From assembly GCA_036804525.1 (NCBI GenBank), contig DAIRSE010000004.1:62001-126000 (forward strand): DNA of 64,000 nucleotides, read 5' to 3'. Position numbers and translations under genes: made by a program. Source of the stretch: JBFLVT01 sp036804525 (lineage in GTDB: Bacteria > Bacillota > Desulfotomaculia > Desulfotomaculales > JASEER01). Positions 48,243 to 55,982 of this stretch are shown here, piece by piece (the first letter of the stretch is position 1; every line of letters begins with the position of its first letter). The notes below the pieces were generated by a model. It had not been told where the DNA came from. It did not search any database and saw only the letters and a list, made by a program, of their open reading frames with translations.

Positions 48243-49916
48243 CTACTCAACAAGAGCCTGCGCTATTTCACGGAACAGGGGTGCAGCCGTCTTTCCCCCG
48301 CTTTCCGCGTTCTCCACGAGGACAACGATGGCAAACCGGGGCCCGGCAAGCGGAAAATATCCCGCGAACCAGCCGCTGGTCCGGGTACCGTCACCTACCT
48401 GGGCCGTTCCGGTCTTTCCGGCACTCCCCAGTCCGTCAAGGTAGGCATCCTTACCGTTGCCGACCGTCGTTACCAGCTTCATCAGTTCCCTCAGCGTCGC
48501 GGCCGTGTCCGGAGACACGGCGCGTTTCCCCTGGTCACCCGGCACAGCCCGCACTCCCGTGCTGCCTTGCCGGATTTCCTTCACAAGCCGGGGCACGTGG
48601 TACACCCCGCCGTTCGCGATGGCCGACACCATTGACGCCACCTGCAGAGGCGTTACCAGTACAGGACCTTGCCCCACAGAAGCGTTAACGAGATTGTACG
48701 GCTCAGCAATCATATCCAGGTCCTGACGCGCATCGGGCGGGTATGGAAACCCCAGCAGTCGTTGCTCGCTTAAACCGAGACGCCGGGCATACTCGATAAT
48801 CCCGTTGGCCCCGAGTTTAAGAGCTACTTTAGCGAAGGTGGGGTTACACGAGTTGGCGAAGGCGTCGGCGAAGGTCAGCCTGCCGTGGCCTTCCCCCTTC
48901 CAGCAAGTGATCATCTGCTCGTTGCGCCCGGTGCAGATAAACTCGGTCTCGGGCTTGACGATCCCTCGTTCAAGAGCGGCAGCGGCGACGACCGTCTTAA
49001 AGATCGACCCCGGCTGGTAGAGCGAAAGCGCGTGATTAACAAAGGCCTCCGTTTCCTTTATAGCCTCTCCGGGCCGGCGCGGATCAAAGCCTGGCCGTGA
49101 AGCCATAGCCAAAACGTCACCGGTCTGAACATCCATCACCACTACGGCGCCTGAAGCCATATGGTGATCGAGAGCATCCTCGGCAGCCTGCTGGAACTTC
49201 CGGTCAATGGTCAGGACGAGGTCCCGCCGCCCGGCATCGCGTTCCCTGTCCTCGACATACCCCAGGCCCGGTAGCGGTTTCCCGCGCGCGTCGACGTAAC
49301 AGCGTGCCGTCTTGACCGGCCGAAGGCCTTTAAGATCCCCTTCGTAATACTTCTCAAGGCCCGACTTTCCTACCAGATCGCCCAGACGGTACGGTTTATC
49401 GTATTGCTGCAGGCTATATAACTCTTCCGCCGATTCGATGGGGCCAACGTAGCCTATGAGGTGCGAAGCCCGTTGGTTTTCTGTGTATCTGAGCACAACT
49501 TCGGCCACGTGCACTCCAGGCCACCGGGAAGCCTGGATGAGCCTCTTTTGGTTAGCGTTAAGGTTGTACGGAAGGCAACATGCGCCTTCCATGGCCGCAT
49601 CGACCTCTACGCGGGGAACATTAAGGACAGCAGCCAGTTCTCCGGCTACCTTCGCCCTGTCTTCCAGAAGCTGAGGAATGACCACGATTCTGTCGGCTAC
49701 TTCGTACCCAGTCAGAGGCACGCCGTTGCGGTCAAGGATGTTGCCCCGCGGTACCTCCTCCAGCGAAACACTGACCGAGACCTGCTGCGCGTTGGCCGCG
49801 GCAAGCCGCTCGTGCTCGCTGATCTGGATAACAGAGAGGCGCCAGACAAGCATTACCAGGCAAGCTACGAATCCCCATCCAAGTATGGCTACTCTTTTTT
49901 TGGCATACCCGGACAC
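48243..49916 (-). CDS. Class B penicillin-binding protein (transpeptidase)
   Basis: Cross-links peptidoglycan outside the membrane. The 557-aa protein has one N-terminal membrane helix (about 10-30), a dimerisation domain (about 50-215, with EVPRGNILDRNGVPLT) and a transpeptidase domain with all motifs: SIFK (Ser304-Lys307), SCN (356-358) and KTGTAQ (501-506). GTG at 49916 has GAGG 8 nt upstream. It follows mltG by 94 nt. Similar to the PbpA/FtsI and SpoVD groups, but lacks a PASTA tail, so elongation or sporulation use cannot be separated. Confidence 0.92.
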   Translation of the reverse strand: MSGYAKKRVAILGWGFVACLVMLVWRLSVIQISEHERLAAANAQQVSVSVSLEEVPRGNILDRNGVPLTGYEVADRIVVIPQLLEDRAKVAGELAAVLNVPRVEVDAAMEGACCLPYNLNANQKRLIQASRWPGVHVAEVVLRYTENQRASHLIGYVGPIESAEELYSLQQYDKPYRLGDLVGKSGLEKYYEGDLKGLRPVKTARCYVDARGKPLPGLGYVEDRERDAGRRDLVLTIDRKFQQAAEDALDHHMASGAVVVMDVQTGDVLAMASRPGFDPRRPGEAIKETEAFVNHALSLYQPGSIFKTVVAAAALERGIVKPETEFICTGRNEQMITCWKGEGHGRLTFADAFANSCNPTFAKVALKLGANGIIEYARRLGLSEQRLLGFPYPPDARQDLDMIAEPYNLVNASVGQGPVLVTPLQVASMVSAIANGGVYHVPRLVKEIRQGSTGVRAVPGDQGKRAVSPDTAATLRELMKLVTTVGNGKDAYLDGLGSAGKTGTAQVGDGTRTSGWFAGYFPLAGPRFAIVVLVENAESGGKTAAPLFREIAQALVE

Positions 49917-50010
49917 AGAAAAAACCTCGCAGACAGCTACCAGTTATTAATAGTGTGACCGGAGGTTTCTTCCAGTATCCGCGTCAGGAGCCGAACACCG
50001 CCAAACAGTC

Positions 50011-51051
50011 TCAGCGGTACTTGCGGATGTTCTCGTTATGCTCGGCAAGTGAACGGGCAAAGGCGTGGCTTCCGTCCGCTTTGGCGACGTAGTAAAGATA
50101 CGGGACCCTGGCAGGATGAACGGCAGCTTCGAGGGACGCCCGCCCGGGATTGGCAATGGGGCCGGGGGGCAATCCCATAATCCGGTAGGTATTATACGGG
50201 GACGCTACCTCGAGGTCCTTGTAAGTTACTTGCTCGGTAGCAGTCTTGCCGAGGGCATAAAGCACAGTGGCATCCACCTGAAGGGGCATCCCCATGTGCA
50301 GGCGATTATGAAGTACTCCGGAAATAATGGATCGCTCATTATCGACTTTGGCCTCACGCTCGATTAAGGAGGCAAGTGTTACAGCTTGGTGAAGGGTGAG
50401 TCCAACCTTGGCTGCCTCTTCCTGAAGGTTAAGAAGCTCTGCCTCCTTGGCAAAACGTAAAAGCATCTGGTTGATGATGACTGTTTCGTTAACGTCCTTG
50501 CCGATGCTGTACGTGTCGGGGAAAAGGTACCCTTCCAGGCGCCTCTCGCCTTCAGGCAAATCTTTGACAAAAGCGATGTCGAAATCGTGATGGGCCGCCG
50601 TCTGCAAAAACCGGTCACGGTCTGCAAAACCCTTCTCGGCAAGCAGATCGGCAATCTGCTCGGTATTGTAGCCTTCGGGCACTGTAAATGAATAAAGCGT
50701 CCCCCGCCCCGCGACCAGCTGGCCGATAATCTGAGGAACAGAATCGCCGGGAGAAAGGTCATACTCGCCGGCCCGCAACGATCCGTCAAGACCTTTATAC
50801 CACGTATAGATGCGAAAGGCCCTGGCGCTCCTGATGATATCCTTGTCAGCCAGCAGCTTGGCGATTTGGCCGCTCGTTGCCCTCACCGGGATCTCTACCC
50901 GCACCGTCGTTTTGCTGCCCGGAGCAGCGGGCCCCAGAGACGAAACCAGGCACAGCCCGACAAGCCCCGTTGCGATAGCGGAAAGGGCAAGCAAGACAAG
51001 AGCGAGGCGCAGCAGTTTGTCTTTTGTTACTGCATCAGCGAGAAATGTCAC
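50011..51051 (-). CDS. mltG: Endolytic transglycosylase MltG
   Basis: Cuts nascent glycan strands at the membrane and sets their length. The 346-aa protein has a membrane helix (LALVLLALSAIATGLVGLCLV, about 15-35), a LysM-like subdomain (EIPVRATSGQIAKLLADKDII), and the YceG catalytic domain with the Glu in LASLIEREAKVDNERSIISGV and FPDTYSIG, QVDATVLYALG, NTYRIMGLPPGPIANPG. GTG at 51051 has GGAG 9 nt upstream; TTG at 51111 has no site. In Bacillus mltG (yrrL) follows the alaS-yrzL-yrrK-yrzB block, also close by here. Confidence 0.93.
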   Translation of the reverse strand: MTFLADAVTKDKLLRLALVLLALSAIATGLVGLCLVSSLGPAAPGSKTTVRVEIPVRATSGQIAKLLADKDIIRSARAFRIYTWYKGLDGSLRAGEYDLSPGDSVPQIIGQLVAGRGTLYSFTVPEGYNTEQIADLLAEKGFADRDRFLQTAAHHDFDIAFVKDLPEGERRLEGYLFPDTYSIGKDVNETVIINQMLLRFAKEAELLNLQEEAAKVGLTLHQAVTLASLIEREAKVDNERSIISGVLHNRLHMGMPLQVDATVLYALGKTATEQVTYKDLEVASPYNTYRIMGLPPGPIANPGRASLEAAVHPARVPYLYYVAKADGSHAFARSLAEHNENIRKYR

Positions 51052-51197
51052 ACCAGCAAGCTCCCAGGAGACCTTGAATCGGCCTCCGGATTCTTTATAA
51101 AGAACAGGCAATCAGTGTTGCTTGATTATACCATTTTCACGCTTGCCTTGGAAGCATGACATTCCCTCTCCCGCGGGATGTACCCAGCAGGCCATGT

Positions 51198-51926
51198 CTA
51201 ATCGACTACCGGAGTCGCTGACTGGTCGATCAGGACCATGGGTTCAATAAACCTCTTGACAACCTCATCGACAACCAGTTCCATATGCACTCCCTGCGTG
51301 GCCACCACGGGTATAATGGGCTTGTAACGGTGGAATCGCTGGAGGAGTTTCACCGTGGTCGAGGTAACGCTGCGCGGCGTTTCATCCACCTTCGTCACGA
51401 CCAGTACGTCGGCCTCGTCCAGAAGGATGTTTCCAGTATCCATCAGGATCTCGCTCTTTATGTTTGCCGGTACCACAGAGACCAGTACGTCGGCAATCTG
51501 GCGGCTCTCGGGAGATTTATAACCGTCGTTGATGCCGACGGACTCGATCAGGGCCACATCGGGGATGGTCGAGACCGGCGGAATATCCTTTTGGGAGAGG
51601 TGGCCCAACTCCAAAACCGACCGCACCTTGTTCAGGTCGTCCAGCGCCCTGCGAGCCTGCAGGATCAGCTGGTTCTTCTCTTTGATCAGGCTTATGCAGT
51701 GCCTCAGCACCCGTTCGATGTCCTCGGCTACATCGCGCCCGCTTTCCGGTATGGCGATCGTAACGTAGTTCGGATCGACCCCCTTGTAGTAATACGGTTT
51801 TTCATCCTGCACCCCGGAGCCGACGGCCAGCGCCTGGTACCCTCTGGCCCTCAACCCCTTGTAGAGCTCGCCAATAACAGTCGATTTCCCGGAATCGTTC
51901 CTTCCAGCAACCACAACCTTTTTCAC
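51198..51926 (-). CDS. P-loop GTPase of unknown function (SIMIBI/HypB-UreG-like)
   Basis: A 242-aa soluble protein with a Walker A GRNDSGKST (8-16) directly after the first strand, an acidic switch region VALIESVGINDGYKSPESRQIADVLVS and a base-recognition-like VVTKVDETPRSV. Layout resembles the SIMIBI metallochaperone GTPases HypB and UreG, but no His/Cys metal cluster is present and no hydrogenase or urease genes are near. It contains VDPNYVTIAIPESGRD, which I cannot assign. ATG at 51926 has AAGGAGG-type site. Located between the VanW gene and mltG; possible link to envelope or sporulation only by position. Confidence 0.75.
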   Translation of the reverse strand: MKKVVVAGRNDSGKSTVIGELYKGLRARGYQALAVGSGVQDEKPYYYKGVDPNYVTIAIPESGRDVAEDIERVLRHCISLIKEKNQLILQARRALDDLNKVRSVLELGHLSQKDIPPVSTIPDVALIESVGINDGYKSPESRQIADVLVSVVPANIKSEILMDTGNILLDEADVLVVTKVDETPRSVTSTTVKLLQRFHRYKPIIPVVATQGVHMELVVDEVVKRFIEPMVLIDQSATPVVD

Positions 51927-52041
51927 GGCGGCACCTCCTTCTGCAGCCTTCTTCAGGAGTAACTAGTTAACTATATGCCGGCGCCGCCCCTTTATTAAAT
52001 AAACAGTGATGGACTGCAGATTCACAGGCTGTTACGCAAAC

Positions 52042-52071
52042 AAAAAACAGGTCCTTAAGAAGGGACCTGTT
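52042..52071 (-). terminator. Terminator after the VanW gene
   Basis: AACAGGTCC / GGACCTGTT (52046-52054, 52063-52071), 9-bp stem, then TTTTTT on the minus strand. Strong terminator 18 nt after the stop. Confidence 0.88.
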
Positions 52072-52088
52072 TTCCCGGCGTCCGCTTC

Positions 52089-53546
52089 TCAGCGGTCCGT
52101 TTCTTCTCTCCCGGCAGCCGGCGGCGGTTCCTCAGCGGCAGGTGGCAGGACGGTCTCGGGAATCTGCATATCGGCAGGGGGGGAGATCGTCGTAGGTTGT
52201 GCTTTGACACCGACAGCGACAATCTTGTCGAGGGGATGGTAATAACTCGACGGCAGTTTTTCCTTGTGGAGCTTGCCGTCATCCCATACCCAGCGTTCGG
52301 CCTCGGCCTTGTATCCCCGCAAGCCCTGGCGCTTGACTACCTCTTTCCCGGCCTCCAGATCGGGATCCTCCTCGCGGAGTACCTTGGGTTCGAAAGTCTG
52401 CGTCACCCAGCTTTTGATCTCGACGCGGCGGTTTTCCCGGACACGGCCGAAGACCTTGATGGTCAGATGGGACTTCCCTATTTCGGAACGAATATACACA
52501 TACGTCGGATCAGGGTTCCTGAACTTGAAATCGATGTGCCCGTAAACCACTGTGGCGTCCCTGCCAATCGGAACATAAGCCACGGGAAGAGAGTGGTGAG
52601 AACGCTCCACTATCTCGAGGTTGGCAAGGAGTACGGCGTTGTAAAGCGTCGAGGACACCTGGCAGACCCCGCCGCCCATCCCGTCCTGGAACTCGTTTTC
52701 AATGATGATGGGCGCGTTTCGATAGCCCTGTTCAAGTGAGCGGGGGCCGACAATTTCGTTAAAGGAGACCGTTTCACCAGGAGCAACCAGAAGGTTGTTG
52801 ATGGCCGAAGCGGCAACACTGACATTGTAAGAGCGGTCCACAAGTTTCGGATCGAAATAGGTTGTGTATTCGGCAATCTTTCCGGTGATACCCATAGCCC
52901 TTACCTCGTCCTCGGTATGCTGAGGGACAACGTGCGCCAGGCGCACGGCAACCGTGCCGCCGCTCTTTTCCTGCACCGTCTCCACAATATCCCTGTAAAG
53001 CCAATCAAAATCAACCCGTAGGCCGTCCTCACTGGGCACAACCACCACCCGATCGTCTTCGGTGATTTCAAAACCCGCATCGCGGGCCTCCCTGGTGAAG
53101 CCCCGCACCAGCTGACCCACAACAAACTCCATCCGTGCCCTGTCAATCTCGACGATCGTCCCGATTTCGCGGCCCTCTCGTTCCAGCCGGCGCCTTTCCA
53201 GCCACTGGCCGACAATAAAGCCGCTTCTTCCGGCCTTAAACGCGCGGTCCGCCATGCCTTCGGCGTCAAGGCGAAAACCGAGTTCAGCCAGGGTAACCGG
53301 CCAGCTGTGGCCTTCCAGGGTGAACGTTATGGAAGTTTCCTTCATCTCGGCCTCAAGGGCCCTGATCTTCGCAACCGCCTCATCCCGGCTCATCCCCGAC
53401 AGGCTGACGCCCCGTACAGTAACCCCATCAAAAATCTTGCCGTCGTACGCCTCGCCGGCAACCAATCCCCAGAAAGCGCCGAAAAAAATAAACACGGCAA
53501 CCAAAAGTCCAAGAATAACAAAGAAGATGTTCCTTTGGACGGTCAC
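52089..53546 (-). CDS. VanW/G5 domain cell-envelope protein
   Basis: A 485-aa exported or membrane-anchored protein. It starts with a membrane helix (IFFVILGLLVAVFIFFGAFWGLVAG, about 6-31), then a YoaR-like peptidoglycan-binding region (about 40-230), the VanW core (about 235-365: NVSVAASAINNLLVAPGETVSFN, GMGGGVCQVSSTLYNAVLLANLEIVERSHHS) and a G5-like C-terminal domain with a Pro-rich tail. The role is inferred: cell-wall binding. GTG at 53546 has GGAGG 7 nt upstream; the upstream extension to 53762 runs into a dispersed repeat. Confidence 0.85.
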   Translation of the reverse strand: MTVQRNIFFVILGLLVAVFIFFGAFWGLVAGEAYDGKIFDGVTVRGVSLSGMSRDEAVAKIRALEAEMKETSITFTLEGHSWPVTLAELGFRLDAEGMADRAFKAGRSGFIVGQWLERRRLEREGREIGTIVEIDRARMEFVVGQLVRGFTREARDAGFEITEDDRVVVVPSEDGLRVDFDWLYRDIVETVQEKSGGTVAVRLAHVVPQHTEDEVRAMGITGKIAEYTTYFDPKLVDRSYNVSVAASAINNLLVAPGETVSFNEIVGPRSLEQGYRNAPIIIENEFQDGMGGGVCQVSSTLYNAVLLANLEIVERSHHSLPVAYVPIGRDATVVYGHIDFKFRNPDPTYVYIRSEIGKSHLTIKVFGRVRENRRVEIKSWVTQTFEPKVLREEDPDLEAGKEVVKRQGLRGYKAEAERWVWDDGKLHKEKLPSSYYHPLDKIVAVGVKAQPTTISPPADMQIPETVLPPAAEEPPPAAGREETDR

Positions 53547-53611
53547 CGTGCTCCCTCCTTGGAGGCGATTGAATAACGCATCATTAACTTTAAAGCGTGG
53601 CGCCTGACAGT

Positions 53612-53810
53612 GTGCCGGCAAAAAGCCAAAACACTGGTTTTGGCATAGACGTCTGTAGGGTACGGCCGTGCTTTGGAAGTTACCCTGAGACCGCTCAAAA
53701 GCAAGCATGGCGCGGAAGGCGAAGCCGGCCAGCGCGGAGCGTACTGGGTGGTACGTGAGCACTGGGCGGCGAGCCTGACAAAGCTAGGCGCAGTTTTTCA
53801 GCGGTCTCCT
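53612..53810. repeat. 195-bp dispersed repeat, copy A
   Basis: Nearly identical to 58739-58936: the last 140 nt align without gaps with six differences. Inside, GAGACCGCTCAAAA (53687-53700) and TTTTCAGCGGTCTC (53795-53808) form 14-nt inverted ends with one mismatch, the look of a small non-autonomous element. The 348-nt gap between the VanW start and the DUF1292 gene holds this repeat and otherwise nothing I can identify. Confidence 0.85.
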
Positions 53811-53894
53811 GGCAGTACCAAATGTATTCGTGCCGGCCCCCCGGAAATCCTAGGAGGCACAATGTTTTCTAACGGTTGGGACTCAGGCAGGTTT

Positions 53895-54155
53895 TTAGTG
53901 TTCGCTCCCTACCTTTTCCTGCCAGGCATCAGCAACTTTTTCCCACTCCTCGTCTTCAATGTCGATCAGAATCTCATTACCCTCTTCGTCTTCTGCAAAC
54001 TTAAAAATGACAACTTCATCTTCCTGCTCGTCTTCAGCTACGGGGACAAGGATAGCGTATTCTTCGCCATCAACCTCCAAAATGTCCAGTACGCTGAAAT
54101 CATGCTCTTCCCCGTCTTCATCCACCAGCGTAATGACCTCATCATCCGCGGCCAT
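53895..54155 (-). CDS. yrzB: DUF1292 family protein (YrzB)
   Basis: An 86-residue very acidic protein: DEVITLVDEDGEEHDFSVLDILEVDGEEYAILVP, then VIFKFAEDEEGNEILIDIEDEEWEKVADAW. Matches DUF1292/UPF0473 (Bacillus YrzB), function unknown, always near ruvX and ireB. ATG at 54155 has GGAG 9 nt upstream; an extension to 54176 is possible. Confidence 0.92.
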   Translation of the reverse strand: MAADDEVITLVDEDGEEHDFSVLDILEVDGEEYAILVPVAEDEQEDEVVIFKFAEDEEGNEILIDIEDEEWEKVADAWQEKVGSEH

Positions 54156-54183
54156 TGCAGTCAACTCCTTTGCCAAGATATCC

Positions 54184-54639
54184 CTATTCTAGGGTATTGC
54201 CCGGGGACGCGTCAAGGGACTTCGGACGCTTTTCCTGACAGCGCAGGTACGAATCAAGAATAACAGCCGCTGCCATCGCGTCCACCACCTTCCTGCGCCG
54301 CATCCGGCGGACATCAGCATCAATCAGTATCTTTTCCACCTGCGCCGTACTTAACCTTTCATCCCACAGAATTATCGGAACCTTTACCGTCTTGCGAAGT
54401 TCCCCGACAAACTCCAGCACCTTCTGGGCTTGGGGCCCGATTGAGCCGTCCAGTCTTTTGGGCAGACCGACGATAACGCTTCCAACTTCCCGGCTCGCGA
54501 TCATCTCTGCGATGCGCCTGATGTCATCGGCAAGCTTCCCGCGCACGATCACGCCTTGGCCTTGAGCGGTAAGCCCTAACTCATCGCTCAGCGCCACCCC
54601 GATGCGCTTATCTCCTATATCAAGTCCCAGTGTACGCAT
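54184..54639 (-). CDS. ruvX: RuvX/YqgF family nuclease
   Basis: RNase H-like resolvase-type nuclease implicated in 16S rRNA 5' processing. The 151-aa protein has GLDIGDKRIGVALSDELG (Asp about 7), SVIVGLPKRLDGS, LWDERLST and the last acidic residue in VVDAMAAAVILDSYL. ATG at 54639 has AAGGTG 7 nt upstream and starts one base after the reductase stop, so the two are co-translated. Confidence 0.94.
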   Translation of the reverse strand: MRTLGLDIGDKRIGVALSDELGLTAQGQGVIVRGKLADDIRRIAEMIASREVGSVIVGLPKRLDGSIGPQAQKVLEFVGELRKTVKVPIILWDERLSTAQVEKILIDADVRRMRRRKVVDAMAAAVILDSYLRCQEKRPKSLDASPGNTLE

Positions 54640-54640
54640 C

Positions 54641-55588
54641 TTAAATCACCTTAATACAGAATTCCGGGCAAGCTGCGGCGCAATAGCCGCAAAAACAGCA
54701 TTTTCCGCGGTCCACCAGCGGACGACCGCGCTTCATGCGTATGGCCTGAGAACGGCAGGCCGCGACGCACTCCCCGCAGCCCCGGCACCATTGTTCGACA
54801 TGAAGGCGCCTGCTCGCCCGCCGGGCAATCACCTTTAAACCTTCCGGAACTGCTTGGCCGGAAAAGACCCTGGTATTGAATTCGACCTCAACCATCGACT
54901 GCATACCAACGGCAATGGCCGCCAATTCGGGGATGGCCAGAACAGCCTTTAAAGCGTTTTCGGCGTCGTGGATCAGGTGGCCGCCGGCCAGAACCTTCAT
55001 GCCGTAGAGCCCCTTACCTGCGCGCGCAGCCGTGCGAATAGCCGCGAGCATATCTTCCGCCGAACCGCCGCGGATACCTATGCCCAGCGGGTTATACAGA
55101 GGATGGATGATGTCGATAAGGTCTATCGCGCTCGCCGCCTCTACCGCCTCCACGTGATGGGTGGAGATGCCCACCGCGCGCACAAGCCCTTCCTGCTTCG
55201 CCTCCACCAGGTACTCCAGGGCCTCCCAATGCCCGCGGATGTTGGCCAGTGACTCCATCTCGTGCAGCAAAAAGATGTCTACATAATCGCGGGACAATTC
55301 CCGCAGCGCCCTATACAGGCTGGCCTGCATACCCTCACGCGTCCACGCGTAAGAGCGCCCGACAACGACAATCGGCTCGCCCCAGGCGCGCATCGCTTCG
55401 CCAACCACGCGGTAGGTCCCGTACAATTCGGCGCAGTCAAAGAAATTGACCCCGCGGCGCATCGCGTGCAGAAGGACGCGCCGGGCCTCTTCCGGGGGCA
55501 GGTTCGCCTGCAGGGGACTTATGGTAAGCGTCCCGAAACAAAGCCTGGAAACCCTAATGCCGGTTTTGCCAAGTGTCGCGTATTCCAC
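54641..55588 (-). CDS. Aldo/keto reductase-ferredoxin fusion
   Basis: A 315-aa protein: aldo/keto reductase barrel (about 1-255; LGKTGIRVSRLCFGT, NFFDCAELYG) plus a C-terminal Cys-rich part with two Fe-S motifs (CRGCGECVAAC; CCFCGYCAAACP, about 266-312). The tetrad Asp51, Tyr56 and His109 is in place, but the usual Lys is Arg78 (VVGRSY), so a standard NADPH reductase reaction is uncertain. GTG at 55588 follows AAGGG by 8 nt. It is inserted between ireB and ruvX, which are direct neighbours in Bacillus. Substrate unknown. Confidence 0.85.
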   Translation of the reverse strand: MEYATLGKTGIRVSRLCFGTLTISPLQANLPPEEARRVLLHAMRRGVNFFDCAELYGTYRVVGEAMRAWGEPIVVVGRSYAWTREGMQASLYRALRELSRDYVDIFLLHEMESLANIRGHWEALEYLVEAKQEGLVRAVGISTHHVEAVEAASAIDLIDIIHPLYNPLGIGIRGGSAEDMLAAIRTAARAGKGLYGMKVLAGGHLIHDAENALKAVLAIPELAAIAVGMQSMVEVEFNTRVFSGQAVPEGLKVIARRASRRLHVEQWCRGCGECVAACRSQAIRMKRGRPLVDRGKCCFCGYCAAACPEFCIKVI

Positions 55589-55616
55589 TTAAGAAACCCT
55601 TTGATAATAGCTATAA

Positions 55617-55638
55617 GACCCTACTTCCCAGTAGGGTC
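55617..55638 (-). terminator. Hairpin at the ireB 3' end
   Basis: GACCCTAC / GTAGGGTC (55617-55624, 55631-55638), 8-bp stem containing the ireB stop codon, then TTATAGC on the minus strand. Weak T-run; probably partial termination before the reductase. Confidence 0.5.
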
Positions 55639-55896
55639 CTTCGCCGCCAGGTATGTTTTAAGCAATTCTTCCATCAGCTCGTCCCGTTCGACCCGCCGGA
55701 TAAGGTTGCGTGCGTTTTGATGACTGGTGATGTATGCAGGATCGCCTGAGATCAGATACCCTACCATCTGGTGAATAGGATTGTATCCTCTGTCCAGCAG
55801 GGCCCGATACACGGCAACCAGGATTTCTTCGACCTTGCTAGGCTCATCGGCAGGACGCTCAAATCTCACCGTCTCCTGCGAATGATCTGGGTTCAT
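55621..55896 (-). CDS. ireB: IreB family regulatory phosphoprotein (YrzL)
   Basis: Substrate of the PASTA kinase IreK in enterococci, affecting cephalosporin resistance. The 91-residue protein has the full family core: ETVRFERPADEPSKVEEILVAVYRALLDRGYNP, IHQMVGYLISGDPAYITSHQNARNLIRRVERDELMEELLKTYL. The Thr near the start (ETVRF) is at the usual phosphorylation region. ATG at 55896; frame to 55914 less likely. Located after alaS as in Bacillus (alaS-yrzL). Confidence 0.93.
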   Translation of the reverse strand: MNPDHSQETVRFERPADEPSKVEEILVAVYRALLDRGYNPIHQMVGYLISGDPAYITSHQNARNLIRRVERDELMEELLKTYLAAKDPTGK

Positions 55897-55982
55897 CACC
55901 ACACCCCCACGCACCTTAATATTAGCTAAGCCTTAACTGACTATTCGACCTCTTGCCTGATATTTCCTCTGTCCTTTAACAA

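Noticed and set aside
53547..53762. N-terminal extension of the VanW protein
   Set aside because: The extra residues come from the 195-bp dispersed repeat; the same peptide appears opposite the other copy at 58781-59062. GTG at 53546 has a good ribosome site and starts directly before the membrane helix.
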